Below, piece after piece: positions 1 to 7,396 of a stretch of 64,000 bases of DNA. How positions within the stretch are numbered: position 1 is the stretch's first letter; each line of letters starts with the position of its first letter. The position numbers were made by a program, and so were the translations under genes. The stretch lies in the NCBI GenBank assembly GCA_045430275.1, contig JAILXU010000016.1:1-64000 (forward strand), written 5' to 3'. The notes under the pieces are model-generated. The model was not told the DNA's origin. It worked only from the letters and a program-made list of their open reading frames with translations, and did no database searches. The DNA is from Oceanobacter sp045430275 (GTDB lineage Bacteria; Pseudomonadota; Gammaproteobacteria; Pseudomonadales; Oceanobacteraceae).

Positions 1-2
1 CA

Positions 3-47
3 CTGGATTTTTTCGCAGCTGATCAGCTTTGGGAAGCCCTTAACTGA
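3..47 (+). CDS. possible 3' end of an upstream gene (partial)
   Basis: Frame 3 from the window edge reads LDFFAADQLWEALN and then stops at TGA (45-47). A compact hairpin followed by seven T lies 10 bases after the stop, as expected at the end of a transcription unit. Only 14 codons are visible, so no family can be named. Frame 1 is also open from the edge into the next gene, so the reading frame is not proven. Confidence 0.35.
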   Translation: MDFFAADQLWEALN

Positions 48-56
48 TCGGCATTA

Positions 57-77
57 CGGCCAGCGGCCGCTTTTTTT
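57..77 (+). terminator. rho-independent terminator-like hairpin at the start of repeat copy 1
   Basis: CGGCC and GGCCG form a 5-bp stem around the loop AGC, followed by C and then seven T. It sits between the putative upstream stop (47) and the sialyltransferase-like gene (ATG 154). The same element, with slightly changed stem bases, precedes the second copy at 6218-6239. Confidence 0.55.
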
Positions 78-1208
78 ATGTCCAGAATACTTCCATTTGG
101 TATCCCCACAAGCAGCAGGTACACTTCTTTTTCTTTGCTTGCCGGTGCTCTCCATGTCCAATTCTGTGTATTTTGCTTCCACTATTCTGCATTTGTACGC
201 AGCGTCCGTGATTGCAGCAGAACGCCCGGATGAACAGGCACATCTGATCTTCATCGACCAGCCGGAAGACGTTGAATTTCCCTTGTTTGATATTGTGCAG
301 CAATGGCGGCAGTCACCATTTGCGTCGGTGCAATTATTCCATGGACGTTTCAAGGGGCTTGTTAACAAGCTCAAACAGCGTAAGCACCTGTTTGCTCAAC
401 TGGAAAACGTTATCCGGGATCTTCGTCCCGAGAATATTTTCGTCGGCAATGATCGCCGGATTGAATTCCAGTTCAGCATGTACATCGCAACCTCCACCGG
501 ATGCCAGCCAACCGGGCATTATATGGACGAAGGCACGTACACTTATCTTGGGCGCAAAGCCTCTTCCACCATTGGCGATGTGCTGATTGATAATCTGGCC
601 AAAAAGCTCAGCTATGGTTTCTGGTGGAAAAACCCGCCAACAATTGGTGGTTCAGAGTGGATAAACACCGTACACGTAGCCTTCCCGGATCATATTCATC
701 CACTACTGAAGCAAAAGCAGAGCACTCCTCTGAACGCCGCCGGGTTCAGCAGTCCTGCCATTCAGGAGCTATCTCGCCTGCAAATGGATCACTATGGGTT
801 TGACCACTCAAACCTCACCCATCTGGATGCGCTTTTCACGCTGCCACATGAGTCTCTGTTTGAGAAAGATCCGGGTTATAAAAAGCGGGTACTCACTGTC
901 ATTAAACAACTAACAGCCTCTGGCAAACAGGTCGCAGCCAAATACCACCCTCGTAATAGCTCACCCGATGCCCTTGACCTGTCCGAAGCTGGAGTTACTC
1001 TGCTTCCGGCCAGCATCAGCTTTGAAGCGCTGTTGCCTCACTTGCCAGAAAGCTGCGAAATCTGGGGAGATGTTTCTTCAACCCTGTTGATTGCCAAATG
1101 GCTGCGCCGGGAACTGGTGGTTAATTCCATTGCTCTGAATGAAACAAAAGTCACCCCCCTGAGTAACCTGTTTGATAATATTGGGGTAAAGCAGCAGGGT
1201 GGTTGATT
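59..1208 (+). repeat. 1.15-kb direct repeat, copy 1
   Basis: This segment matches 6221-7370 at a constant offset of 6162 bases, with scattered substitutions and no indel. It covers the terminator-like hairpin, a 76-base leader and the whole sialyltransferase-like gene. Similarity stops 2 bases after the gene's stop codon. The left boundary is approximate. Confidence 0.85.
154..1206 (+). CDS. bacterial sialyltransferase/polysialyltransferase-like glycosyltransferase, copy 1
   Basis: Predicted GT-B glycosyltransferase of 350 residues that would transfer sialic acid from CMP-sialic acid to a surface glycan. The three signatures of bacterial sialyltransferases are present in order: an acidic D/E-D/E-G motif (D125-E126-G127 in YMDEGTYTY), an HP motif (H265-P266 in KYHPR) and a serine pair (S308-S309 in GDVSSTLL). 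The ATG at 154 is chosen because it gives a normal family N-terminus (SNSVYFASTILHL). The frame stays open upstream to a TTG at 97 and to the window edge, and no strong ribosome-binding site is seen for any start. Copy 2 at 6316 is about 94% identical in protein and lies directly before neuA, which supports the sialic acid link. The exact linkage and acceptor are unknown. Confidence 0.7.
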   Translation: MSNSVYFASTILHLYAASVIAAERPDEQAHLIFIDQPEDVEFPLFDIVQQWRQSPFASVQLFHGRFKGLVNKLKQRKHLFAQLENVIRDLRPENIFVGNDRRIEFQFSMYIATSTGCQPTGHYMDEGTYTYLGRKASSTIGDVLIDNLAKKLSYGFWWKNPPTIGGSEWINTVHVAFPDHIHPLLKQKQSTPLNAAGFSSPAIQELSRLQMDHYGFDHSNLTHLDALFTLPHESLFEKDPGYKKRVLTVIKQLTASGKQVAAKYHPRNSSPDALDLSEAGVTLLPASISFEALLPHLPESCEIWGDVSSTLLIAKWLRRELVVNSIALNETKVTPLSNLFDNIGVKQQGG

Positions 1209-1530
1209 TTAAACATTTAACTCTGCATGCTTTACATCTAGAGGGTGTTGGTTCTGGTAAACATCCGTGGTTACTCTGGTTCTTTGTTCGAGAGTCAATA
1301 GACTCTCTTTGTTGAGCACTCACGTGTCAATCAAGAAATGCCATTAACTTAATAGCAGATGGTCGTTGGTCGTGTAGGAGATTAGCTTACCTACGATTGG
1401 GTCGCATTACATCATCCTCAAGCGATCTCTTTACTGAAAAACTCTGATACATTAATGGCACAGTGAACCTAGGGCTTTGTTATTAATATAAAATTATTGC
1501 TAATTTTATTTTTAAATTGGATTTTTAAGA
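1209..1530 (+). other. intergenic region before the arabinose-type cassette
   Basis: No gene or tRNA was recognised in these 322 bases. A perfect 6-bp hairpin (GAGAGT/ACTCTC, 1290-1307) is followed by TTTG and could weakly terminate transcription of copy 1. The last 60 bases are very AT-rich. TTGTTA (1477-1482) and TAATTT (1501-1506) are 18 bases apart and are a weak promoter candidate for the gene at 1531. No ops/JUMPstart element was found. Confidence 0.4.
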
Positions 1531-2958
1531 ATGGAGCACTCCCCTACTTTAGTTGTTGATTTAGATGGCACTTTATTAAAAACGGATATGCTTGTTGAAA
1601 CAGGTATTGATGTTTTCAGGCATCGTCCTTCTCAGCTACTCAAAGTTTATAGTTGGCTAAAGACTGGCAAGGCATGTTTGAAAAAAAAACTAGCTGAAAA
1701 ATCCCAAATTGACGTTGACTTGTTACCTTACAACGAAGATGTGCTGTCTCTGATACAAAATGCAAAAGCAAAGGGACAGCGTGTGGTTTTAGCAACTGCC
1801 AGTGATCAGGTCATTGCGAATGCGATTGCAAATCATCTTGGGGTTTTCGACGATGTCTTAGCGTCAGATGGTGTTACCAACTTATCTGGTGTTCGTAAAA
1901 GAGATGCCTTAAATCAGTATTACGGCGAAGGAAAATACGACTATGTTGGCAACTCAAAAGATGATCTTGTAATTTGGGAAACTGCGAACAAGTCAATTTT
2001 AGTCGACCCCCCTCCATCTGTTCGAAAAATAGCTAGACAGACATCTAATATTGAAAAAGAAATTATGCCGAGTCAGTCCAAAAAAAATGGCTGGCTAAAA
2101 GCATTGAGACCTCATCAGTGGTCTAAAAATGCTTTGGTTTTCTTACCCCTTTTCGCATCACATCAATTTAGTGACCCGAGCTTGTTGATAGCTTCTATAT
2201 TGGCCTTCACATTTTTCAGCATGTGTGCATCCAGTGCTTATTTGCTGAATGATATTTTGGATCTGCATGATGACCGTCGTCATCACTCTAAAAAACATCG
2301 CCCTTTCTGTTCAGGCAGAATCCCTGTTTTTCAGGGGGTTCTTGCTTCCACCTTTCTCTGTATAGCTGGACTGGCTGGCTCGTTGTTTTTTTTACCATAT
2401 GAATTTTTAACAACACTGATTGTTTATTATGCAATAACGTTATCTTACTCCTTGATTTTAAAAAGAAAAGTTGCAATTGATGTTATCACCTTGGCGATGC
2501 TATATACAATTCGAATTATTGGCGGTGCTCTTGCAATTGAAGCTGAACTAACATTCTGGATATTGACGTTCTCATTATTTATATTTTTTAGTTTGGCGTT
2601 AATGAAACGATACGCCGAGCTATTCAAAGCGAGAATACGAGGGGATGGTAATAAAACATCTGGCCGAGGATATTATCCTTCCGACTTGGAAATGATATCC
2701 TCAATGGGGGTTAGCAACGGGTATTTATCGATATTATTCATTGCACTCTATATACAGGATGAGAAAACTGCACTTTTATATTCTGACCCCACCGTCTTAT
2801 GGCTTATTTGTCCTCTGCTTATGTTTTGGGTAACCCGCATATGGGTTATTACTCATAGAGGAGAAATGCATGATGATCCTGTAGTATTTGCTATAAAAGA
2901 TAAAATCAGCCTGGTTACTGTACTGACTTCCTTTCTGATTTTTGGATTTGCATTGTGA
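1531..2958 (+). CDS. HAD phosphatase-UbiA prenyltransferase fusion (polyprenyl-phosphate phosphoribosyltransferase-like)
   Basis: 475 residues in two parts. Residues about 5-165 are a HAD phosphatase domain with the nucleophile motif DLDGT (10-14), the LATAS motif near 88 and GNSKDD near 140. Residues about 190-475 are a multi-pass UbiA membrane domain with LRPHQWSKN (192-200), which resembles the opening motif of decaprenyl-phosphate phosphoribosyltransferases, and an NDxxD-type metal/diphosphate motif (NDILDLHDD, 240-248). In mycobacteria the UbiA enzyme puts 5-phosphoribose on decaprenyl phosphate and a separate phosphatase removes the 5-phosphate. The fused HAD domain could do that second step here, which is inference. 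The stop overlaps the next gene's start by 4 bases. The base composition is clearly more AT-rich than the flanking repeats. Confidence 0.75.
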   Translation: MEHSPTLVVDLDGTLLKTDMLVETGIDVFRHRPSQLLKVYSWLKTGKACLKKKLAEKSQIDVDLLPYNEDVLSLIQNAKAKGQRVVLATASDQVIANAIANHLGVFDDVLASDGVTNLSGVRKRDALNQYYGEGKYDYVGNSKDDLVIWETANKSILVDPPPSVRKIARQTSNIEKEIMPSQSKKNGWLKALRPHQWSKNALVFLPLFASHQFSDPSLLIASILAFTFFSMCASSAYLLNDILDLHDDRRHHSKKHRPFCSGRIPVFQGVLASTFLCIAGLAGSLFFLPYEFLTTLIVYYAITLSYSLILKRKVAIDVITLAMLYTIRIIGGALAIEAELTFWILTFSLFIFFSLALMKRYAELFKARIRGDGNKTSGRGYYPSDLEMISSMGVSNGYLSILFIALYIQDEKTALLYSDPTVLWLICPLLMFWVTRIWVITHRGEMHDDPVVFAIKDKISLVTVLTSFLIFGFAL

Positions 2959-4250
2959 GTGGTCAATATTTGTCTTGGGGGCGTTATCCAAACAAGCCTC
3001 AACACTATAAAAGACTAAACTGGGCAACAGACCTTCCTCTAATAGAGTCTGATAAAGTGACTTTGCCATTTGGTAATGGTCGAAGTTATGGTGATGTATG
3101 TCTGTCAGAAAGTGACAATGTCATTTGCATGAAAAGCTTGAACCGAATCCTTTCTGCTAATTGGAAAACAGGTATTATTCGAGCAGAAGCCGGTGTGACT
3201 ATTGGGGATATACTTGATATATCAGTGCAAAATGGTTGGTTTTTGCCTGTTATCCCAGGTACCAAATTCGCAACCTTAGGTGGTGCTGTTGCAAATGATG
3301 TGCATGGTAAGAATCATCATGTACGTGGTACTTTTGGATGTCATGTACGCCGATTTCAACTATATCATTGTAAAGAGTTTATTGAGTGCTCACCACAAAG
3401 TAATTATGAAATTTTCCAGGCTACTATTGGTGGGCTTGGTCTAACGGGTTTTATTACATGGATTGAAGTACAACTAATTCCCGTTCAATCTGGCATGATT
3501 GATACTATTACCGAGCGTTTTAATCACTTGAGTGACTTTTTCAGATTAGCCAATTTTTATGATAACAGTCATGAGTATGGTGTAGCATGGATTGACTGTT
3601 TAGCGAAAGGAAATCATAAAGGAAGAGGCACGTACTTTGCGGGCAATCATGCCCAATACGGAAATAAGGCCCCGAAAGTTGGCTCAAGTTTGAAAGTACC
3701 CTTCACTCCTCCCGTATCAATGGTTAATCCATTAACACTCAAACTCTTTAACGAATTTTATTGGCGCACAAAGCCTGTAAAACCTGTCCAGAAAAGAGAA
3801 GGCTACCTAGGCTATTTCTTCCCGCTGGACAGCATACATAATTGGAACCGTATATATGGGAGTAAAGGGTTTCAACAGTACCAGTGCGTAATACCAGAAC
3901 AGTTTGAAAAGGATGCTATAGATGAATTGTTATCTATCATTGCCTTCTATAACTCTGGATCATTTCTGGCAGTATTAAAGCGTTGTGGGGATATCAAATC
4001 ACCAGGTTTACTATCATTCCCTGTTAGAGGAACATCACTAGCTCTCGATTTTCCAAATACAAAACGCCTAAAACAGCTAATGTCTGCAATGGATGGCGTA
4101 GTTCGACAAGCCAAAGGCCGTATTTACCCAGCTAAAGATGCCAATATGAGCGGAGAAGACTTTCGCCTTGCATACCCATACTGGTCAAAGCTTGAAAAGC
4201 TAAAGGATCCTTCAATAAACTCCCATTTTTGGAAGCGTGTAACAGCATGA
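2955..4250 (+). CDS. FAD-dependent oxidase, DprE1-like (polyprenyl-phosphoryl-ribose 2'-oxidase)
   Basis: 431 residues of the VAO/ALO-type FAD-binding oxidoreductase family. The FAD-binding half has GRSYGD (42-47) and the long DprE1-like stretch from PGTKFATLGG (101-110) to NDVHGKNHH (114-122). The C-terminal half has LSFPVRGTSLALDFP and YPAKDANMSGEDF, both matching DprE1 landmarks. DprE1 oxidises the 2'-hydroxyl of decaprenyl-phosphoryl-ribose as the first half of epimerisation to arabinose. K394 corresponds to the catalytic lysine of the mycobacterial enzyme. A363 stands where mycobacterial DprE1 has the cysteine hit by benzothiazinones. Start GTG overlaps the previous stop by 4 bases, and the end overlaps the SDR gene by 4. 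The family is well supported; the exact substrate is inferred from context. Confidence 0.78.
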   Translation: MSGQYLSWGRYPNKPQHYKRLNWATDLPLIESDKVTLPFGNGRSYGDVCLSESDNVICMKSLNRILSANWKTGIIRAEAGVTIGDILDISVQNGWFLPVIPGTKFATLGGAVANDVHGKNHHVRGTFGCHVRRFQLYHCKEFIECSPQSNYEIFQATIGGLGLTGFITWIEVQLIPVQSGMIDTITERFNHLSDFFRLANFYDNSHEYGVAWIDCLAKGNHKGRGTYFAGNHAQYGNKAPKVGSSLKVPFTPPVSMVNPLTLKLFNEFYWRTKPVKPVQKREGYLGYFFPLDSIHNWNRIYGSKGFQQYQCVIPEQFEKDAIDELLSIIAFYNSGSFLAVLKRCGDIKSPGLLSFPVRGTSLALDFPNTKRLKQLMSAMDGVVRQAKGRIYPAKDANMSGEDFRLAYPYWSKLEKLKDPSINSHFWKRVTA

Positions 4251-4990
4251 AGCGTATTTTAATTATCGGTGCAACTTCTGCTATAGCAGAAGCGTGTGCC
4301 AAAGAGTGGATGACAAGAAGTTCTTGTCAATTTGCATTAATTGGCCGAAACACAGACAAACTGGAAGCCATAGCATCTAATTTGACTGCTCGAGGAGCTG
4401 TGTCTGCTGACACATTTGAGCTGGATATTAACAATCTGGATTTGCACCAAGAGGTCTTATCTTCAGCGTTAGCCGTTTTGGGGCAAATTGATATTGCTCT
4501 AATGGCTCAGGGAACCTTGCCTGATCAGGAAAAGTGCCAAAAGAATGCCGATTATGCTGTCACCGAATTTACAAGCAATGCAACGTCTGCAATTGCATTT
4601 TTAACACATCTGGCAAATCAACTGGAAATTCAGAGAGAAGGTCGTTTAGCTGTAATCTCTTCTGTTGCAGGGGATCGTGGTCGTATGACAAATTATCTTT
4701 ACGGTGCTGCAAAGGGAGCACTTACAACATTTGTCTCTGGACTAACAGCACGACTAGATAAGGTTGGGGTATATGTGTCTGTCATAAAACCTGGTTTTGT
4801 CCAGACACCAATGACCAGCGGTCTTGATTTACCTGCCAAGTTGGTAGCAACGCCTGAAAAAGTGGGACAAGTTATTGTCAAAGGTGTGGAAAAAGGAAAA
4901 CCTGTTATTTATGCACCCGGATTTTGGTTAATTATTATGACAATAATAAAATTGATACCTTCGTCAATTTTTAAAAGGTTGAGTTTGTGA
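4247..4990 (+). CDS. short-chain dehydrogenase, DprE2-like (keto-intermediate reductase)
   Basis: 247 residues from the ATG that overlaps the upstream TGA (ATGA junction at 4247-4250). It is a classic Rossmann SDR with the cofactor motif GATSAIA (8-14), catalytic S139 and Y152-x3-K156. A hydrophobic stretch near the C-terminus (LIIMTIIKLI) suggests membrane association, as in DprE2. In the mycobacterial pathway DprE2 reduces the 2'-keto intermediate to the arabinose lipid with NADH. The translation-coupled position after a DprE1-like gene makes that role likely, though SDR sequence alone would not decide the substrate. Confidence 0.75.
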   Translation: MKRILIIGATSAIAEACAKEWMTRSSCQFALIGRNTDKLEAIASNLTARGAVSADTFELDINNLDLHQEVLSSALAVLGQIDIALMAQGTLPDQEKCQKNADYAVTEFTSNATSAIAFLTHLANQLEIQREGRLAVISSVAGDRGRMTNYLYGAAKGALTTFVSGLTARLDKVGVYVSVIKPGFVQTPMTSGLDLPAKLVATPEKVGQVIVKGVEKGKPVIYAPGFWLIIMTIIKLIPSSIFKRLSL

Positions 4991-5949
4991 CCACTGACAC
5001 ACCAATATTAAATGGTTGGCGATTTCGTTTCGTTTTATCTACCGTTTTGGTAAGTGCAATTGGTTACGTTGTGTTCTCAATATGGGCTGGCTGGGACGAA
5101 GTTCATAAAGCGACATTGAAAGTTGGTGTGGGTGTTATTCTAATTGCCTTACTTCTGTCTTTGGTTAACTATGGGCTTCGTTATTTACGTTGGGAGTGGT
5201 ATCTGGCGGTTTTAGGTCATAAAATCAACAGGTTAGAACACATAAAAATATATGTATCTGGTTTCTCTCTCACAACAACACCTGGAAAAGCTGGTGAGGC
5301 ACTGAGAAGTGTATTTTTAAAGCGATACAATATTTCTTATACCGATAGTCTGGCTGCTCTGGTCAGTGAACGTTTTTCTGATGTAATTGCAGTCCTGATT
5401 TTGACAGCCGTTGGTATTTCTGGGTTTCCAGATTTTTTACCTGTTGCCATATTTTTTTTGACTGCTGGTTTATTTTTTATAGCGATAATATGGACTCCAA
5501 ACCCATCCGCTTGGTTATCAAATAAGGCAAACAGCTTTCAAGGAAAGTTTCATACTATACTTCTGAGTATTGCTGGAATAATGCATCAAACTCATAAGTG
5601 CAACCCACCTAAAATACTTGTGCTTGGATCACTCGTCAGCATCGTTGCTTGGGGAGCTGAGGCATATGCTTTTTATCTGGTATTGCATTATATGGATGTG
5701 GAAATAGCAATATCTACTGCTATATTTATTTATTCGATGTCTATGTTAGCTGGTGCAGTCAGCTTTATGCCTGGCGGGTTGGGGGGAGCTGAAGCTGCAA
5801 TGACAGCTTTACTTGTGACCAGTAGCGTTGATATGCCACAAGCGGTCGCAGCAACTGTCATCATAAGGTTGGCAACACTTTGGTTTGCTGTACTTTTAGG
5901 AGGTGGAGTTTTATATCTTCTTATCAAGCCAAAGTTGACAAGTGAATAA
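4987..5949 (+). CDS. flippase-like membrane protein (UPF0104/LPG-synthase TM family)
   Basis: 320 residues with about eight hydrophobic segments and the family motif TTTPGKAGEALRSV near residue 97. A conserved MPGGLGGAEAAM segment lies near residue 258. The family (AglD/MprF transmembrane-like) includes proteins linked to lipid-linked sugar translocation, but no enzyme motif beyond the family pattern is visible. Its GTG start overlaps the SDR stop (GTGA). As the last gene of the cassette it could move polyprenyl-phosphoryl-arabinose across the inner membrane; this is inference. No arabinosyltransferase that would use the donor is present nearby. Confidence 0.65.
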   Translation: MTTDTPILNGWRFRFVLSTVLVSAIGYVVFSIWAGWDEVHKATLKVGVGVILIALLLSLVNYGLRYLRWEWYLAVLGHKINRLEHIKIYVSGFSLTTTPGKAGEALRSVFLKRYNISYTDSLAALVSERFSDVIAVLILTAVGISGFPDFLPVAIFFLTAGLFFIAIIWTPNPSAWLSNKANSFQGKFHTILLSIAGIMHQTHKCNPPKILVLGSLVSIVAWGAEAYAFYLVLHYMDVEIAISTAIFIYSMSMLAGAVSFMPGGLGGAEAAMTALLVTSSVDMPQAVAATVIIRLATLWFAVLLGGGVLYLLIKPKLTSE

Positions 5950-6217
5950 TCAAACCTTGCTATTATTCAAACATCTAAAAAATTCTGTAATCCCCTCATT
6001 TATAACCGAGTTACTCAGCGGCCTTCATGAGGTATTACAACCTGGATCGACTGAACTCTTCGAACGGTGATTTGTCATCGATGGAGTATGAAAAACTAGC
6101 CAATTAATGTGTTCCGTTTTATTGATAAGAACAGTTTTAACGTGAAACATTCATCGGACAACTATGCTACACAGTCGGGTAGCCAGAGGCTTATAAGCAC
6201 TAAAATACCGATCCCGA
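5950..6217 (+). other. intergenic region between cassette and repeat copy 2
   Basis: About 270 bases with no recognisable gene. A GTG at 6109 opens a frame that runs in phase into copy 2, but the unique part (6109-6220) has no counterpart at copy 1 and looks like chance. No insertion-sequence ends or target-site duplication were seen. Confidence 0.4.
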
Positions 6218-6239
6218 GCGACCAGTGGCCGCTTTTTTT
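6218..6239 (+). terminator. terminator-like hairpin at the start of repeat copy 2
   Basis: GCGACC and GGCCGC pair around AGT with one A-C mismatch, followed by seven T. It corresponds to the hairpin at 57-77 and lies 76 bases before the copy 2 start codon. It could end transcripts from the cassette or attenuate the following gene. Confidence 0.5.
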
Positions 6240-7370
6240 ATGTCCAGAACACTTCCATTTGGTATCCCCACAAACAGCAGGTACACTTCTTTTTCTTTGC
6301 TTGCTGGTGCTCTCCATGTCCAATTCTGTGTATTTTGCTTCCACTATTCTGCATTTGTACGCAGCGTCCGTGATTGCAGCAGAGCGCCCGGATGAACAGG
6401 CACATCTGATCTTCATCGACCAGCTGGAGGACGTTGAATTTCCCTTATTTGATATTGTGCAGCAATGGCAGCAGTCACCGTTTGCATCTGTGCAATTGTT
6501 CCATGGACGTTTCAAGGGGCTGGTCAACAAGCTCAAACAGCGTAAGCACCTGTTTGCTCAACTGGAAAACGTTATCCGGGACCTTCGTCCCGAGAATATT
6601 TTTGTTGGTAATGATCGCCGGATTGAATTCCAGTTCAGCATGTACATCTCAACCTCCATCGGGTGCCAGCCGACCGGGCATTATATGGGCGAAGGCACGT
6701 ACACCTACCTTGGACGTGAAGCCTCTTCCGCCGTTGGCGATGCACTGATTGATAATCTGGCCAAAAAGCTCAGCTATGGCTTCTGGTGGAAAAACCCGCC
6801 AACGATTGGCGGCTCGGAGTGGATCAGCACCGTACACGCCGCCTTCCCGGATCATATTCATCCATTGCTGAAGCAAAAGCAGAGCACTCCCCTGAACGCC
6901 GCCGGGTTCAACAGTTCTGCCATTCAGGAGCTGTCTCGCCTGCAAATGGATCACTACGGATTTGACCACTCAAACCTCACCCATCTGGATGCACTTTTCA
7001 CGCTGCCACATGAGTCCCTGTTTGAGAAAGATCCGGGTTATAAAGAGCGGGTACTGGCAGTCATTGAGCAGCTGACGGCTTCTGGCAAACAGGTCGCTGC
7101 CAAATACCACCCTCGTAATAGCTCAGCCGATGCCCTTGGCCTATCCGAAGCTGGAGTTACTCTGCTTCCGGCCAGCATCAGCTTTGAAGCGCTGTTGCCT
7201 CACTTGCCAGAAAGCTGCGAAATCTGGGGAGATGTGTCTTCAACCCTGCTGATTGCCAAATGGCTGCGCCGGGAACTGGTGGTTAATTCCATTGCTCTGG
7301 ATGAAACAAAAGTCACTCCCCTGAGTAACCTGTTTGATAATATTGGGGTAAAGCGGCAGGGTGGTTGATT
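6221..7370 (+). repeat. 1.15-kb direct repeat, copy 2
   Basis: Same orientation as 59-1208, offset 6162 bases, no indels. Similarity ends just where the neuA leader begins (GATT, then divergent). Homologous recombination between the copies would delete about 6.2 kb including the whole arabinose-type cassette. Confidence 0.85.
6316..7368 (+). CDS. bacterial sialyltransferase/polysialyltransferase-like glycosyltransferase, copy 2 (altered acidic motif)
   Basis: 350 residues, about 20 amino-acid changes from copy 1. The HP motif (H265-P266) and the serine pair (S308-S309) are kept. The acidic motif reads G125-E126-G127 because GAC has become GGC, so the first acid, which acts as the general base in characterised bacterial sialyltransferases, is missing. 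The protein could be inactive or have changed function. It immediately precedes neuA: its TGA (7366-7368) is 28 bases before the likely neuA start. The longer GTG start at 6109 is less likely because the added part is not shared with copy 1. Confidence 0.7.
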   Translation: MSNSVYFASTILHLYAASVIAAERPDEQAHLIFIDQLEDVEFPLFDIVQQWQQSPFASVQLFHGRFKGLVNKLKQRKHLFAQLENVIRDLRPENIFVGNDRRIEFQFSMYISTSIGCQPTGHYMGEGTYTYLGREASSAVGDALIDNLAKKLSYGFWWKNPPTIGGSEWISTVHAAFPDHIHPLLKQKQSTPLNAAGFNSSAIQELSRLQMDHYGFDHSNLTHLDALFTLPHESLFEKDPGYKERVLAVIEQLTASGKQVAAKYHPRNSSADALGLSEAGVTLLPASISFEALLPHLPESCEIWGDVSSTLLIAKWLRRELVVNSIALDETKVTPLSNLFDNIGVKRQGG

Positions 7371-7396
7371 CCAATCTTTCACACTGGAGAAAACCT

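Noticed and set aside
97..153. N-terminal extension of sialyltransferase-like copy 1 from TTG 97 (and copy 2 from GTG 6109).
   Set aside because: The frame is open, but differences between the copies in this stretch mostly change amino acids, the upstream part of copy 2 is unique, and the family start fits ATG 154/6316.
1209..1530. ops/JUMPstart element or tRNA before the cassette.
   Set aside because: No GGCGGTAGC-type core and no cloverleaf could be found by eye.
5950..6220. Insertion-sequence remnant or attachment site next to the cassette.
   Set aside because: No terminal inverted repeats, transposase fragment or target duplication seen; the long direct repeats explain the boundaries better.
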